40,934 bases of DNA from positions 1-40,934 of the forward strand of contig CAIUVX010000034.1 in the NCBI GenBank assembly GCA_903902705.1, given 5' to 3'. This document shows positions 15,748 to 24,583 of the stretch, piece by piece. Each line of letters begins with the position of its first letter. Position 1 is the first letter of the stretch. This stretch comes from an uncultured Methylococcales bacterium. Its GTDB lineage: Bacteria > Pseudomonadota > Gammaproteobacteria > Methylococcales > Methylomonadaceae. A program made the translations under genes and the position numbers. The notes beneath the pieces are model-generated. The model was not told the origin of the DNA and did no database searches. It saw nothing but the letters and a program-made list of their open reading frames with translations.

Positions 15748-16005
15748 ATGAAAGTAACTGATTTAGAAATAGGCGATATGGTTTATGCCGCCCATAACAT
15801 TATTGATGACGGCTCTATGCCAAACGGTAGCGAAGGCGAAATATTAGCCCCCGCAGGCACACGCGGTGTTATCACGCTCATAGGTCATGTAGAAGAGCAA
15901 CCTGAACGGGCGGTTTTTTTAGTACGCTTTGAAGATGAGCTGTTGAATTTAAGCGAACCAATTGGTTGCTGGGTAGAAGACTTGAGTGTTGAAGCAATTT
16001 TGTAG
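15748..16005 (+). CDS. NifZ-like SH3-fold small protein
   Basis: The 85-residue protein reads DLEIGDMVYAAHNIIDDGSM, then EGEILAPAGTRGVITLIGHV and FLVRFEDELL. This parallels the NifZ repeat (GD-V-NDG-PG then G-VG-V then VHF), suggesting a single SH3-like barrel related to NifZ. NifT was considered, but the sequence does not fit it. TTTGGAGC gives a ribosome site before the ATG. It is divergent from iscA and upstream of nifLA, inside the nif region, so a small accessory role in nitrogenase maturation is likely but unproven. Confidence 0.75.
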   Translation: MKVTDLEIGDMVYAAHNIIDDGSMPNGSEGEILAPAGTRGVITLIGHVEEQPERAVFLVRFEDELLNLSEPIGCWVEDLSVEAIL

Positions 16006-16065
16006 AAAGTACCCCTGTATTGAGCGTTGCGAAATTCAGGAACTAGCGTTTTTTCTCAATTCAAT

Positions 16066-16100
16066 AACACGCTGTCCAAATAACGTTTGTTCAGCGTGTT
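16066..16100 (+). terminator. Possible terminator hairpin after the NifZ-like gene
   Basis: AACACGCTG (16066-16074) and CAGCGTGTT (16092-16100) form a perfect 9-bp stem with a 17-nt loop, 60 nt after the stop codon. No direct T-run follows, but a second tiny stem CCGT-AAG-ACGG and GTTTTATT come next. It is a weak terminator candidate in the 330-nt gap before nifL. Confidence 0.35.
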
Positions 16101-16164
16101 CCGTAAGACGGGTTTTATTAAACCGAAAGAGCTTTGAACCTGCACCAAAAAAATACTTATGCAC

Positions 16165-16183
16165 TGTTGTGAATCGTACAACA
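16165..16183 (+). promoter_or_regulatory. Double NifA UAS upstream of nifL
   Basis: The palindrome CTGTTGT-N7-ACAACAG (16164-16184) contains two overlapping TGT-N10-ACA sites (16165-16180 and 16168-16183), about 100-115 bp before the nifL sigma-54 promoter. This would allow NifA to activate its own operon. Confidence 0.6.
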
Positions 16184-16282
16184 GCAACACGGTTAATTAT
16201 TTAAATTAGACATTACTATCATTTCTACGTCAGAGCCTGCTAATCATAGCAATCGCTACATTAGTAATGCCCTTGATATTTA

Positions 16283-16299
16283 TGGCGTTATTTTTGCTT
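16283..16299 (+). promoter_or_regulatory. Sigma-54 promoter of nifLA
   Basis: TGGCGTTATTTTTGCTT has GG (16284-16285) and GC (16296-16297) with a 10-base spacer and a strong TTGC box. Because the -12 element abuts 16298, the nifL start must lie downstream, which rules out the TTG at 16298. Confidence 0.65.
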
Positions 16300-16336
16300 G
16301 ATAAATCCTATTATGACTTGCCGTCTTTCTACTCCC

Positions 16337-17938
16337 ATGAATAAATCAGCCCTTCAGTATTTAAAAAACCATATCACTCGAAACTACTCAATGATGTCTG
16401 CATTGAGCGAAAGCGATGCCGAGCAGGAAACATTGCGCTTGTTTGTCGAAACAGTTGAACAAGCTCCGATAGCAATTTCTATCACCGACAAAAAAGCCAA
16501 AATTATTTATGTGAATAAAGAATTTTGCCGTGTAACTGGCTATGCACCTGACGATGTGTTGGGTGAGAACGAATCACTGTTATCCGATAAATCCACCCCA
16601 AGACAGGTCTATCAAACGCTGTGGCGTACTATTTGTCGTAAGGAAAGTTGGCAAGGTCAATTGGTTAATCGCCATAAATTGGGGCAACGTTATTTAGCGG
16701 ATTTAACCATCGCGCCTATCGTCAATGCCTTGGGTGTGATTACTCATTATATCGGTATGCACCGCGATATAACGGCATCGCATGAAGTAGAGAAAAAAGT
16801 TAGTAATCAAAAATTATTGATTGAGTCAGTGATTAATTCTTCACCGATTGCAATGGTAGTAATTGATGATAACGACCGCGTTGTTTTAGATAATCAGTTA
16901 TACAAAGCCTTAGTTAGCGATTTGGATAAGAGTGAACCCGCGCATTTTTTTCTGCAATTATTGCGTGATGAAATGACCGAAGCATGGCTGGAGTTACAAA
17001 ACAATAATCAAGGTTTCACTAATCGAGAATTTAGAGTAGAAACGAAAGGCGGGCAAGGCGCACGCTGGTTTTCTTGTGCGGGTAATTGGTTTGTTGAAAA
17101 CGAAGTGTCGGCGGATTCTTTTTTTGCCAATAATCAGAAAAAATACCTGATTCTGACGCTGACCGATATTACTAAACAACGTCAGCATATCGAGGCGTTA
17201 CATTTACAAACCTTAAAAACCATTATGGCAGAAGATGAGCGCGTGCGTAGCATTCGCGAAACGCTATTGGGTGCAATTCATCAAATTCAAATGCCGATGA
17301 ATCAAATCAGCGCCGCTGAACAAATTTTGCTCCACAAACGCGATGAAAAAAATATCCACTTGATTAATATTCTGCAACAAATTCAAACATCGGGTAAAAA
17401 TGCGGTAGCGACCATGCAAGCGTGCATTCCTGTGATTTACCATAGCGCGGAAATGCCTGTGAATCTTAATCAAATTCTGCACGAAGTATTGCTGTTGGAA
17501 GAACAAAGCCTATTGACCCATAACATTGACGTGCAATGGCGACCATTAGCCCATTTGCCCACTATTTTAGGCTCAGAAAATAGACTACGGATTTTGTTTA
17601 AACAACTAATTGATAACGCCATCGACGCGATGATTCAAAGCGAAAACCCGAATAAACAGCTCAGTATTAGCACACAAACCGAAGCCAATTTACTGATTGT
17701 GCGTATTAGCGATAGCGGCAATGGTATTCCTTGTGATAAACGCTCAAAAATATTTGAGCCGTTCTACACCACCAATAAAGGCAGTAATACCGCAGGTATG
17801 GGTTTGGTGATTGCTAAAGAAATTGTTAGTCAACACAATGGGTTGATTGACATCGATAATGACGTTGAACAAGGGTGCTGCTTTCAATTAAGTTTTCCTC
17901 TGCATAAAAGTTCACGGTTGGAGGTGACTCATGTCTGA
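16337..17938 (+). CDS. nifL: NifL, redox/nitrogen-sensing anti-activator
   Basis: The product is about 533 residues from the ATG at 16337. PAS1 (about residues 40-145: PIAISITDKKAKIIYVNKEF, CRVTGYAPDDVLGENESLLS) is the FAD-binding redox sensor of the family. PAS2 follows (about 160-285). The kinase-like part has an H-box variant GAIHQIQMPMNQ (His about 315) and ATP-lid boxes DSGNGIP and GMGLVIAKEIV. NifL inhibits NifA when oxygen or fixed nitrogen is present. TTG 16298 and ATG 16313 would sit on or just after the predicted promoter start, so ATG 16337 is preferred, although its ribosome site is poor. Confidence 0.92.
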   Translation: MNKSALQYLKNHITRNYSMMSALSESDAEQETLRLFVETVEQAPIAISITDKKAKIIYVNKEFCRVTGYAPDDVLGENESLLSDKSTPRQVYQTLWRTICRKESWQGQLVNRHKLGQRYLADLTIAPIVNALGVITHYIGMHRDITASHEVEKKVSNQKLLIESVINSSPIAMVVIDDNDRVVLDNQLYKALVSDLDKSEPAHFFLQLLRDEMTEAWLELQNNNQGFTNREFRVETKGGQGARWFSCAGNWFVENEVSADSFFANNQKKYLILTLTDITKQRQHIEALHLQTLKTIMAEDERVRSIRETLLGAIHQIQMPMNQISAAEQILLHKRDEKNIHLINILQQIQTSGKNAVATMQACIPVIYHSAEMPVNLNQILHEVLLLEEQSLLTHNIDVQWRPLAHLPTILGSENRLRILFKQLIDNAIDAMIQSENPNKQLSISTQTEANLLIVRISDSGNGIPCDKRSKIFEPFYTTNKGSNTAGMGLVIAKEIVSQHNGLIDIDNDVEQGCCFQLSFPLHKSSRLEVTHV

Positions 17939-19475
17939 ACGCTTACAACTGATAGAAGCCGAACTCGATACCCTGTATCTGATTAGCCAAGTGCTGAACA
18001 GTTCGTATGAATTACAGGCAAAACTGCAAGGCATATTGGAGATTTTGCACAAAAAGGCGGGTATGCGCTCAGGCATGATAACGCTACGCGAAATTGACGA
18101 TGACAGCATGATAGTTTGTGCCGTGCATACCCATGACTCAGGCAAACCCAACCAACCAATACGCTACCATGCAGGCGAAGGCTTAATGGGTGCAATTCTC
18201 GATGCGGGTAGCACTATTGTGGTTGATAAAGTGGCTGATGAACCGCGATTTTTAGGACGCTTAGGGCTGTATGATCCTGAATTACCGTTTATCGGATCGC
18301 CCATTTTTTTAGAAAAAAGTGATTTAGTCGGTGTGCTAGCTGCACAACCTGACAATAATCACTTTTTGGACGAACGTGCGCGGTTTATGGAAATGGTGGC
18401 GAATCTTATCGCCCAAAGCGTCAAAATGCTGCGCAGTATCGAACGCAAACAACGCGATTTGCTCAATGAACGCGATCATCTCAAACAAGCGTTAATTAAA
18501 AACTACGGCTTTGAGAATATCATTGGGCATTCATCGCCGATGCTCAAAGTATTTGATGTTATTCGCCAAGTGGCAAAATGGAATACCACTGTGTTAATAC
18601 GCGGCGAATCTGGTACAGGTAAAGAAGTGGTTGCCAACGCTATTCACTTTAATTCAGGTTGCGCCAGTGGCCCTTTTGTAAAACTCAATTGCGCAGCGTT
18701 ACCTGATACCTTATTGGAATCGGAACTGTTCGGGCATGAAAAAGGCGCGTTCAGCGGCGCGGTCGGATTACGCAAAGGACGCTTTGAACTAGCGAATAAC
18801 GGCACACTGTTTCTCGATGAAATTGGTGAAATATCAGCGTCCTTTCAAGCCAAATTATTGCGAGTGTTACAAGAGGGTGAATTTGAACGCGTCGGTGGTA
18901 CACAAACTTTACACGTTAATGTTCGTATTATTGCTGCTACTAATCGCAATCTCGAAGAACAAGTAACCATCGGCAATTTCCGCGAAGACTTGTATTATCG
19001 GCTCAATGTCATGCCCATCAATATGCCAGCATTATGTGAACGCAGTGAAGATATACCGCAATTAGCGGAATTTTTATTGAGCAGAATTTCCAAACAACAA
19101 GACGACCGCCCGTTAGAAATCAAAGAAAGCGCGATACGCTTATTAATGAAACACAACTGGCCAGGTAATGTCCGCGAATTAGCTAATCGCTTAGAACGCG
19201 CTGCTATTATGAGTACCAACGGCATTATTGATCGGGATGTGATGGTCAGTACAGGCTTAGAAGACGAAATCGGCAGCGGTATTAGTCAAAAACCGACCGT
19301 CAATAATCGCATCGTTGATTTTAATGATGAAAACATGGATGACCGTGAACGCGTCATTGCCGCCTTAGAACAAAGCGGTTGGGTACAAGCCAAAGCCGCA
19401 CGCATATTAAACATGACACCACGACAAATCGCCTATCGTATTCAGACCTTAGGCATTACTATGAAACAAATTTGA
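17931..19475 (+). CDS. nifA: NifA, nif-specific sigma-54 activator
   Basis: The 514-residue enhancer-binding protein has a GAF domain (about 20-165). The AAA+ domain follows with Walker A GESGTGKE (225-232), a sigma-54 contact loop reading GAFSGA (272-277) instead of the usual GAFTGA, and Walker B LFLDEIGE. A Fis-type helix-turn-helix lies near residues 480-512 (AKAARILNMTPRQIAYRIQT). The linker lacks the Cys motif of oxygen-sensitive NifA, consistent with control by NifL. The ATG overlaps nifL by 8 nt and has a strong GGAGGTGA site inside nifL, indicating balanced NifL:NifA synthesis. Confidence 0.96.
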   Translation: MSERLQLIEAELDTLYLISQVLNSSYELQAKLQGILEILHKKAGMRSGMITLREIDDDSMIVCAVHTHDSGKPNQPIRYHAGEGLMGAILDAGSTIVVDKVADEPRFLGRLGLYDPELPFIGSPIFLEKSDLVGVLAAQPDNNHFLDERARFMEMVANLIAQSVKMLRSIERKQRDLLNERDHLKQALIKNYGFENIIGHSSPMLKVFDVIRQVAKWNTTVLIRGESGTGKEVVANAIHFNSGCASGPFVKLNCAALPDTLLESELFGHEKGAFSGAVGLRKGRFELANNGTLFLDEIGEISASFQAKLLRVLQEGEFERVGGTQTLHVNVRIIAATNRNLEEQVTIGNFREDLYYRLNVMPINMPALCERSEDIPQLAEFLLSRISKQQDDRPLEIKESAIRLLMKHNWPGNVRELANRLERAAIMSTNGIIDRDVMVSTGLEDEIGSGISQKPTVNNRIVDFNDENMDDRERVIAALEQSGWVQAKAARILNMTPRQIAYRIQTLGITMKQI

Positions 19476-19515
19476 GGTATCGAATTATTTAACAAACTAC
19501 TCGACTTTGTATCAA

Positions 19516-20082
19516 TTACTCTTCTGAACCGTAACATTGCCCATAATCTACACAAACCTGACACGAGGGCGCACGGCATAAATAGATACCTTCTTCCTCA
19601 CACAATTGTTTGTAGAGGAATTTTTTCCATTTCATGTCATGGGTATTTCTCGCCGCTAATTCGGGAAAATTGTAATGTAACAAGGCGGTGAGTTGCGGGC
19701 GTGACCATAAGCCTAAATCATGCCACAGATGATCGTCGCCTAAACAACCCGCAACTAGCAATCCAATTATCCAGTCGCTTTCAACGATTTCTGGACGGCT
19801 GTATTGTTTGAGTAAGTTAATTAAATCTTGCCGTTCCAGCATACGACTAAAATCCAATTGTTTGCCTGATGGAGCGTGTTCGGGTAGCGGATAATCAGCA
19901 AAATAATGTTTTTTTAACGCGGCAAAGTCATGACACTCCAAACCCAAATAATCAGGCAATACGCTGTCACCTACACACCACACGCTAACCATACACGCCA
20001 ACCATTCATGATTAGGGTCGTTGATGGTGTGTCGAGTAAGCTGAGAATAAATAGCTTCCCTGTCGATGTGTTGAAGTGTCAT
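19516..20082 (-). CDS. nifQ: NifQ, molybdenum delivery protein
   Basis: The 188-residue protein has the NifQ C-terminal motif C-x4-C-x2-C-x5-C (CRAPSCQVCVDYGQC), which holds an Fe-S/Mo-Fe-S cluster that donates Mo to FeMo-co synthesis. The middle WIIGLLVAGCLGDDHLWHDL and LLHYNFPELAARN also match. It is the last gene of the nifB operon and converges with nifA; only 40 bp lie between them, with no clear terminator. Confidence 0.92.
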   Translation of the reverse strand: MTLQHIDREAIYSQLTRHTINDPNHEWLACMVSVWCVGDSVLPDYLGLECHDFAALKKHYFADYPLPEHAPSGKQLDFSRMLERQDLINLLKQYSRPEIVESDWIIGLLVAGCLGDDHLWHDLGLWSRPQLTALLHYNFPELAARNTHDMKWKKFLYKQLCEEEGIYLCRAPSCQVCVDYGQCYGSEE

Positions 20083-20093
20083 GGTCTGTTTTT

Positions 20094-20444
20094 TTAGTAT
20101 TGGACGAGTATATCTTCGTCCCTAACGACCATTTGGCACGCTAAACGCCATTTTGAAGGCAAATCGTCAACAATCATCTGTTCCATTTCTTCTTTGGTGA
20201 TTTTGCCGATTTCTTGTAAGACCTTTTTTTCTTTTTCAGTTAAAGGTCCGCCCATGCGTTGGTGTTTATCGTCCACACTGCTGACTTGCACTAAACAAGT
20301 ACCACATTCGCCATCTTCGCATTCAAAATTAATGGGGATTTTATTTTCCCGCGCGATTTTTAAAATATTTTCAGTGTGGCTACCTGCCACCGCATAGACA
20401 GTTTTATCGCGGTAGTCTGGGTTAGAAAAAGTAATTAATGCCAT
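20094..20444 (-). CDS. 2Fe-2S ferredoxin, nif-associated (116 aa)
   Basis: A plant/adrenodoxin-like ferredoxin fold with cluster ligands Cys42, Cys47, Cys50 (ECEDGECGTC) and Cys103 (RLACQM). An inserted helical stretch at about residues 63-90 (LTEKEKKVLQEIGKITKEEM) is longer than in the sister ferredoxin just upstream. Such ferredoxins in nif clusters (FeSIV/FdxD type) are candidate electron donors or protective proteins. It lies 11 nt before nifQ. Confidence 0.9.
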   Translation of the reverse strand: MALITFSNPDYRDKTVYAVAGSHTENILKIARENKIPINFECEDGECGTCLVQVSSVDDKHQRMGGPLTEKEKKVLQEIGKITKEEMEQMIVDDLPSKWRLACQMVVRDEDILVQY

Positions 20445-20465
20445 AAAAAACTCCTTGTTATTTAA

Positions 20466-20774
<309 letters not shown>

Positions 20775-20783
20775 TTAAAGTAG

Positions 20784-22067
20784 TTAAGCAAGATCAGCCA
20801 TATCAATTACTTTGGATTTCCTTAAACCCAGTAGTTCTTGCGCTAATTCATGCCCGAATTCACGACACTGATCAATTTCTTCATCAGTCGGAATGAGTTT
20901 AATGCGAATTCCTGCAATGGGAACGCGCAACTTAAGACCGCGTAAACGGTCTTCAACCATTTTTACGCCTTCGCCTGTCCAGCCGAATGAACCGAACACA
21001 CCTCCCAGTTTGCCTTTCATGCTGACTACTGCCAGTGACGATAATAAATCCCACACGGGTTTGACTGCATCGCCGTTAATGGTTGGCGTACCAAATACGA
21101 TACCGTCCGCACTCTCAATCAAATCGACAAACGGCGATATTTCGCTGCCTTCCAAGTCATAGAGTGATACGCGCACGTTTTCGACCGCCATCGCGCCTTC
21201 ATAAATGGCTTCTGCCATGTGTCGGGTATTGCCGTAAGAGCTGATATAGAAAATCAATAAGGTTTTCTCATTCGCGCTGATTTCACTTTGTAACGCAGAC
21301 CGTGACAGTTCGCGGTAACGCTGCACATAACGTTGCGGTTGATCGCATAAAAATGGACCATGCGCGGGTAGAATTTTACTCAACGGTAACAGTGGTTCAA
21401 TAATATCTAAGGCGGTATTCACATAAGTTTTAAACGGTCGCATGATGTGCGCGTAGTAATATTCAAACGAAAAGCGAAAATCGCCCACTTCGTCATTAAA
21501 TAACCGCGTATCACAAAAGTGACAACCAAACACATCACCCGAAAATAGAATTTTTTCTTCAATCAAGTGCGTGCATTGGGTATCAGGCCAATGCAAATAC
21601 GGGGTGTGTAAAAAACTTAAGGTTCTATCGCCTAGCGTTACCGTGTCACCCGTCAGTACGGGGGTAAAATCGAATTCATCCTGTTTCAATAACGCTTTCA
21701 GCATCGACTGGGCTTTTTGCGAAATATATAACCGCGCTTGCGGCGCACGGCGCATCAACTCAGGTAATGCCCCAGAATGATCTGGCTCTAAGTGATTCAG
21801 GACAATGACGCTGATTTCGTCATAACGGGCGACTGATTCCAAACGAGCAAAAAAATCACCCGCGAAACCTTCTTTCACGGTATCAATTACCGCTACGCCT
21901 GCACTACCGCGTACTGTGTAAGCGTTATAGCTGGTGCCATTAGCGGTTTTTAAAATAATATCGAAGGTTCGTAAATTAGGGTCTAATGCACCTATCCAAT
22001 GCACACGCTCAGAGAGTGCGATTGCTTGTGGAATACCTTCTGCATTTACTAGCGTGGGCTTAGTCAT
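20784..22067 (-). CDS. Flavodiiron protein (A-type FDP)
   Basis: The 427-residue protein joins a metallo-beta-lactamase-like diiron domain (1-255) to a flavodoxin domain (about 268-410). Diiron ligands are visible: HLEPDH (92-97), His159 (YLHWPD), Asp178 (FSGDVF) and His236 (PAHGP). The FMN phosphate loop is SSYGNTRH. FDPs reduce O2 to water or NO to N2O. In the nifB operon beside two ferredoxins it probably scavenges O2 or NO near nitrogenase; an FprA-type FDP in the nif region of Rhodobacter capsulatus is a precedent. It overlaps nifO by 8 nt. It lacks the C-terminal flavin reductase of cyanobacterial forms. Confidence 0.92.
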   Translation of the reverse strand: MTKPTLVNAEGIPQAIALSERVHWIGALDPNLRTFDIILKTANGTSYNAYTVRGSAGVAVIDTVKEGFAGDFFARLESVARYDEISVIVLNHLEPDHSGALPELMRRAPQARLYISQKAQSMLKALLKQDEFDFTPVLTGDTVTLGDRTLSFLHTPYLHWPDTQCTHLIEEKILFSGDVFGCHFCDTRLFNDEVGDFRFSFEYYYAHIMRPFKTYVNTALDIIEPLLPLSKILPAHGPFLCDQPQRYVQRYRELSRSALQSEISANEKTLLIFYISSYGNTRHMAEAIYEGAMAVENVRVSLYDLEGSEISPFVDLIESADGIVFGTPTINGDAVKPVWDLLSSLAVVSMKGKLGGVFGSFGWTGEGVKMVEDRLRGLKLRVPIAGIRIKLIPTDEEIDQCREFGHELAQELLGLRKSKVIDMADLA

Positions 22068-22482
22068 GACTGCCGCAGCTCGTAGATACGGAACGCGGAC
22101 AGCTTTCTAAATCCTGTTCCATATTCATGGCTAAGCCTAATAAGCACGCGGTAACTTTTTCAAAATTAAACCCAGCTAGCCGTTGTTCGCCTATCTGCAT
22201 AAGTGGGCGACGTATCAATAACGGCTCGATAAGCATTAAATCTAGGGCTTGCTGCGCATTGAGGTTATCGGGTTCAACTTCGCCGTGTTTAATGGCTGGT
22301 GCGCTGTAGTTGAACCAATCACGCACGGGCAAATCAGCGAAAAATAAACGCAGTTGGTCTGCTTGCCAATTTTCAGTAAGTAAGTTTTTTGCAATGACGG
22401 TATGACCTACATCCGTCAACAAACGTTTTTGCCGCGTGTTGTTAGCACAGTTCGGTTTTTCGTAAAAAATTACCGTAGCCAT
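22060..22482 (-). CDS. nifO: NifO, ArsC-family nitrogenase-associated protein
   Basis: The 140-residue thioredoxin-fold protein of the ArsC/Spx type has N-terminal VIFYEKPNCANNTRQKRLL with a single active-site Cys12, RDWFNYSAPAIK, and IEPLLIRRPLMQIGEQRLAG. NifO occurs between fdxN and nifQ in Azotobacter and affects molybdenum/nitrate balance. It ends in an unusual Cys-rich SCPRSVSTSCGSHD tail. It is 1 nt from fdxN and overlaps the FDP gene. Confidence 0.9.
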   Translation of the reverse strand: MATVIFYEKPNCANNTRQKRLLTDVGHTVIAKNLLTENWQADQLRLFFADLPVRDWFNYSAPAIKHGEVEPDNLNAQQALDLMLIEPLLIRRPLMQIGEQRLAGFNFEKVTACLLGLAMNMEQDLESCPRSVSTSCGSHD

Positions 22483-22483
22483 A

Positions 22484-22762
22484 TCAATGCGCCTGTAGTT
22501 CTGCCATTGCTTCTGCCATTTTTTCAGGTGGAATGCCTGTTAATGACCCCGCAGGATTAATTTCTTCACCGAATGAATTTAAAATCGCGCCTTCAACTGG
22601 GCAAATACTAGCGCATTGAAAATCCGCATACGCGCCTTCGCATTCGGTGCATTTTTTCGCATCTACCAAAAAATGCGGCTTAGTTTCATAAATGGCGTTA
22701 CTCGGACAGACAGGCAAACACGCAAAGCAATTAACGCAAGATTCAATAATTTTTACTGCCAT
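22484..22762 (-). CDS. fdxN: FdxN, 2[4Fe-4S] ferredoxin
   Basis: The 92-residue ferredoxin has CVNCFACLPVCP (Cys9, 12, 15, 19) and a second motif with C-x2-C-x8-C-x3-C spacing (Cys38, 41, 50, 54). That is the bacterial type carrying two low-potential clusters. FdxN supplies electrons to NifB during NifB-co synthesis in Azotobacter. The GGAG ribosome site lies 8-9 nt before ATG. It is separated from nifB by a palindromic repeat that could stabilise or attenuate the shared message. Confidence 0.93.
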   Translation of the reverse strand: MAVKIIESCVNCFACLPVCPSNAIYETKPHFLVDAKKCTECEGAYADFQCASICPVEGAILNSFGEEINPAGSLTGIPPEKMAEAMAELQAH

Positions 22763-22817
22763 GATGAAAACTCCAGATAACTTCTCGTTCCACGCAGCAC
22801 GTCACTGCCATGTTCTC

Positions 22818-22910
22818 GTTCCCACGCGCTGCGTGGGAATGCCTTAGACACCGCGCTGCGGTGTGTGACGTAGCACGCCTAAACTGCATTCCCACGCAGC
22901 GCGTGGGAAC
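22818..22910. repeat. Dispersed palindromic repeat, copy 2
   Basis: It has the same perfect 23-bp outer arms as the element at 10395-10488 (22818-22840 and 22888-22910), and an inner hairpin ACACCGC/GCGGTGT (22848-22864). The second inner hairpin of copy 1 is degraded here. A partial relic (CCACGCAGCACGT) lies just before, near 22790. It occupies the nifB-fdxN gap, ending 12 bp from the nifB stop. Confidence 0.85.
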
Positions 22911-22922
22911 GAGTATTAACGC

Positions 22923-24413
22923 CTACGCATTCGCCCTAATCGGCGCGTTCTCCGCCGTCAACTTTCCAGCCTTCGCCATTTCTCGATACACCGCCATTAC
23001 CGCTTCTTCGATGTTTTCCATCGCGTGTTCGCCGTTTGGCATAATGCCCGCCGTTTCTAACATTTCCCACGGCTCATAACCGACTTTGGAACACAACACC
23101 GCTTCACAACCTGCTAACGAATGAATGGTACGTTGCAAGGTCGATTCAGTTTCACCGCAGCTAATATCACCACCGCAATAGGCATCGGCTTTACGATGAC
23201 TGATAAAACGCACACCGTCAGGCGAGGCTTCATAAATCAAAAATTCTTTCGCATGACCAAAATGCACATTAATAACACCTTGTCCGCTAGTCGCGACTGC
23301 CATTAACACAGGGCGAGTCGTGAGGCGTTCCAGTTGTTTTTGCTGTTCGGCTTTTTGGGCTTTTTCTAAGCGTTTACTGTCCATTTCTTCTTGAATAGCG
23401 GCATGAATCACTTTGCGTTTTTCCATTGCTTCCGCGTAATCAATATCCATGTCTTCAATTTTGTCGATAGTAAATTCATCACCCCGATCTTCGCCCAACA
23501 TACCCACCGCATCGGCGCGGCATTGACGACAATGGCGCATCATGTTCATATCACCTGAACAACTGTCTTGCAGGTCTTGTAACTCATCAGGCGTTGGGCC
23601 GCGTTGTCCCATTACGCCGTAAAACGTACCGTGTTCAGCTTCGGCAATGAGCGGCATTACATTATGTAAAAACGCGCCTTTGGATTTCACTACACGGCTA
23701 ACTTCGGCTAAATGTTCGTCATTGACACCTGGAATCATCACTGAATTCACTTTGACTAAAATGCCTTTGGCAATCAGCATTTCTAAGCCTTTTTGTTGTT
23801 GCTCAATCAGGATTTTCGCGCCTTTCTCGCCTTTAATACGGCGATTATTCCAGAAAATCCACGGATAAATCTTCGCGCCGATTTTTGGATCAACACAGTT
23901 AATGGTGATAGTGACGTGATCGATATTGTGTTTGGATAATTCTTCAACTGCGTCAGGCAATGCTAAGCCGTTAGTCGAGACGCACAACTTAATATCGGGA
24001 GCTTCTTGGCTTAAACGTCTAAAGGTTTCAAAAGTTTTTTCGGGATTAGCTAACGGATCACCCGGCCCTGCAATACCTAGCACGGTCATTTGTGGAATAT
24101 TTGCCGCGACTGCCATTGTTTTCTTAACCGCTTGATCGGGTGTTAATACCTCAGACACCACACCTGGTCGTGATTCATTGGCACAATCATATTTACGATT
24201 ACAGTAGTGACACTGGATATTACAAGCAGGTGCGACCGCAACGTGCATACGCGCAAAATAATGGTGAGCATCTTCCGAATAACAGGGATGATTTTGTACC
24301 TTTTCCCGAATTGAATCGGGCAAGCTGTCCATTTGATTGTCTGTAGAACCACAAGAACTGGCAGCACAACCGCCTTTCGCTTCAGGTACGTTGTTCAATA
24401 CGGGTAATTGCAT
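22923..24413 (-). CDS. nifB: NifB, FeMo-co precursor (NifB-co) synthase
   Basis: The 496-residue radical SAM protein has SAM-cluster motif CNIQCHYC (C-x3-C-x2-C), followed by NRKYDCANESRPG. Accessory cluster ligands include N-terminal Cys and CRQCRADAVG. Residues about 365-485 form the NifX/NafY-like C-terminal domain (VLMAVATSGQGVINVHFGHA). It fuses two [4Fe-4S] units and inserts carbide to give the 8Fe precursor of FeMo-co. It leads the operon under its own sigma-54 promoter. Confidence 0.96.
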   Translation of the reverse strand: MQLPVLNNVPEAKGGCAASSCGSTDNQMDSLPDSIREKVQNHPCYSEDAHHYFARMHVAVAPACNIQCHYCNRKYDCANESRPGVVSEVLTPDQAVKKTMAVAANIPQMTVLGIAGPGDPLANPEKTFETFRRLSQEAPDIKLCVSTNGLALPDAVEELSKHNIDHVTITINCVDPKIGAKIYPWIFWNNRRIKGEKGAKILIEQQQKGLEMLIAKGILVKVNSVMIPGVNDEHLAEVSRVVKSKGAFLHNVMPLIAEAEHGTFYGVMGQRGPTPDELQDLQDSCSGDMNMMRHCRQCRADAVGMLGEDRGDEFTIDKIEDMDIDYAEAMEKRKVIHAAIQEEMDSKRLEKAQKAEQQKQLERLTTRPVLMAVATSGQGVINVHFGHAKEFLIYEASPDGVRFISHRKADAYCGGDISCGETESTLQRTIHSLAGCEAVLCSKVGYEPWEMLETAGIMPNGEHAMENIEEAVMAVYREMAKAGKLTAENAPIRANA

Positions 24414-24450
24414 GGTTTTTAACCTCGATTGTGTGTATTACTTATAGTAA

Positions 24451-24468
24451 AAGCACAGGTCATGCCAA
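24451..24468 (-). promoter_or_regulatory. Sigma-54 promoter of nifB operon
   Basis: On the minus strand TTGGCATGACCTGTGCTT has GG and GC 10 bases apart. It lies 38 nt upstream of the nifB ATG. Confidence 0.75.
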
Positions 24469-24562
24469 TAGCGATAGTTTGTTTTATACTATTGATTTAT
24501 TTGGTTATTTTTTTTGTTCTGGATTGAATTGTCGTAAAGATGACAGAGAGGATTTTTGGTTT

Positions 24563-24578
24563 TGTTCGGTATGGAACA
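24563..24578. promoter_or_regulatory. NifA upstream activator site for nifB
   Basis: TGT-TCGGTATGGA-ACA fits TGT-N10-ACA and lies about 95 bp upstream of the nifB promoter, immediately after the stop codon of the rhodanese gene. Confidence 0.65.
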
Positions 24579-24583
24579 GGGTT

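Noticed and set aside
15748-16005. Assignment of the 85-aa gene as NifT
   Set aside because: NifT is shorter with a different motif set; the NDG/PG-like pattern here is closer to NifZ.
15986-16204. 72-aa forward ORF after the NifZ-like gene
   Set aside because: It overlaps the real gene's end, crosses a hairpin and the nifL UAS, and has no ribosome site or recognisable sequence.
16298-16336. Longer nifL start (TTG 16298 or ATG 16313)
   Set aside because: These codons sit at or within a few bases of the predicted transcription start, so they would be leaderless or untranscribed.
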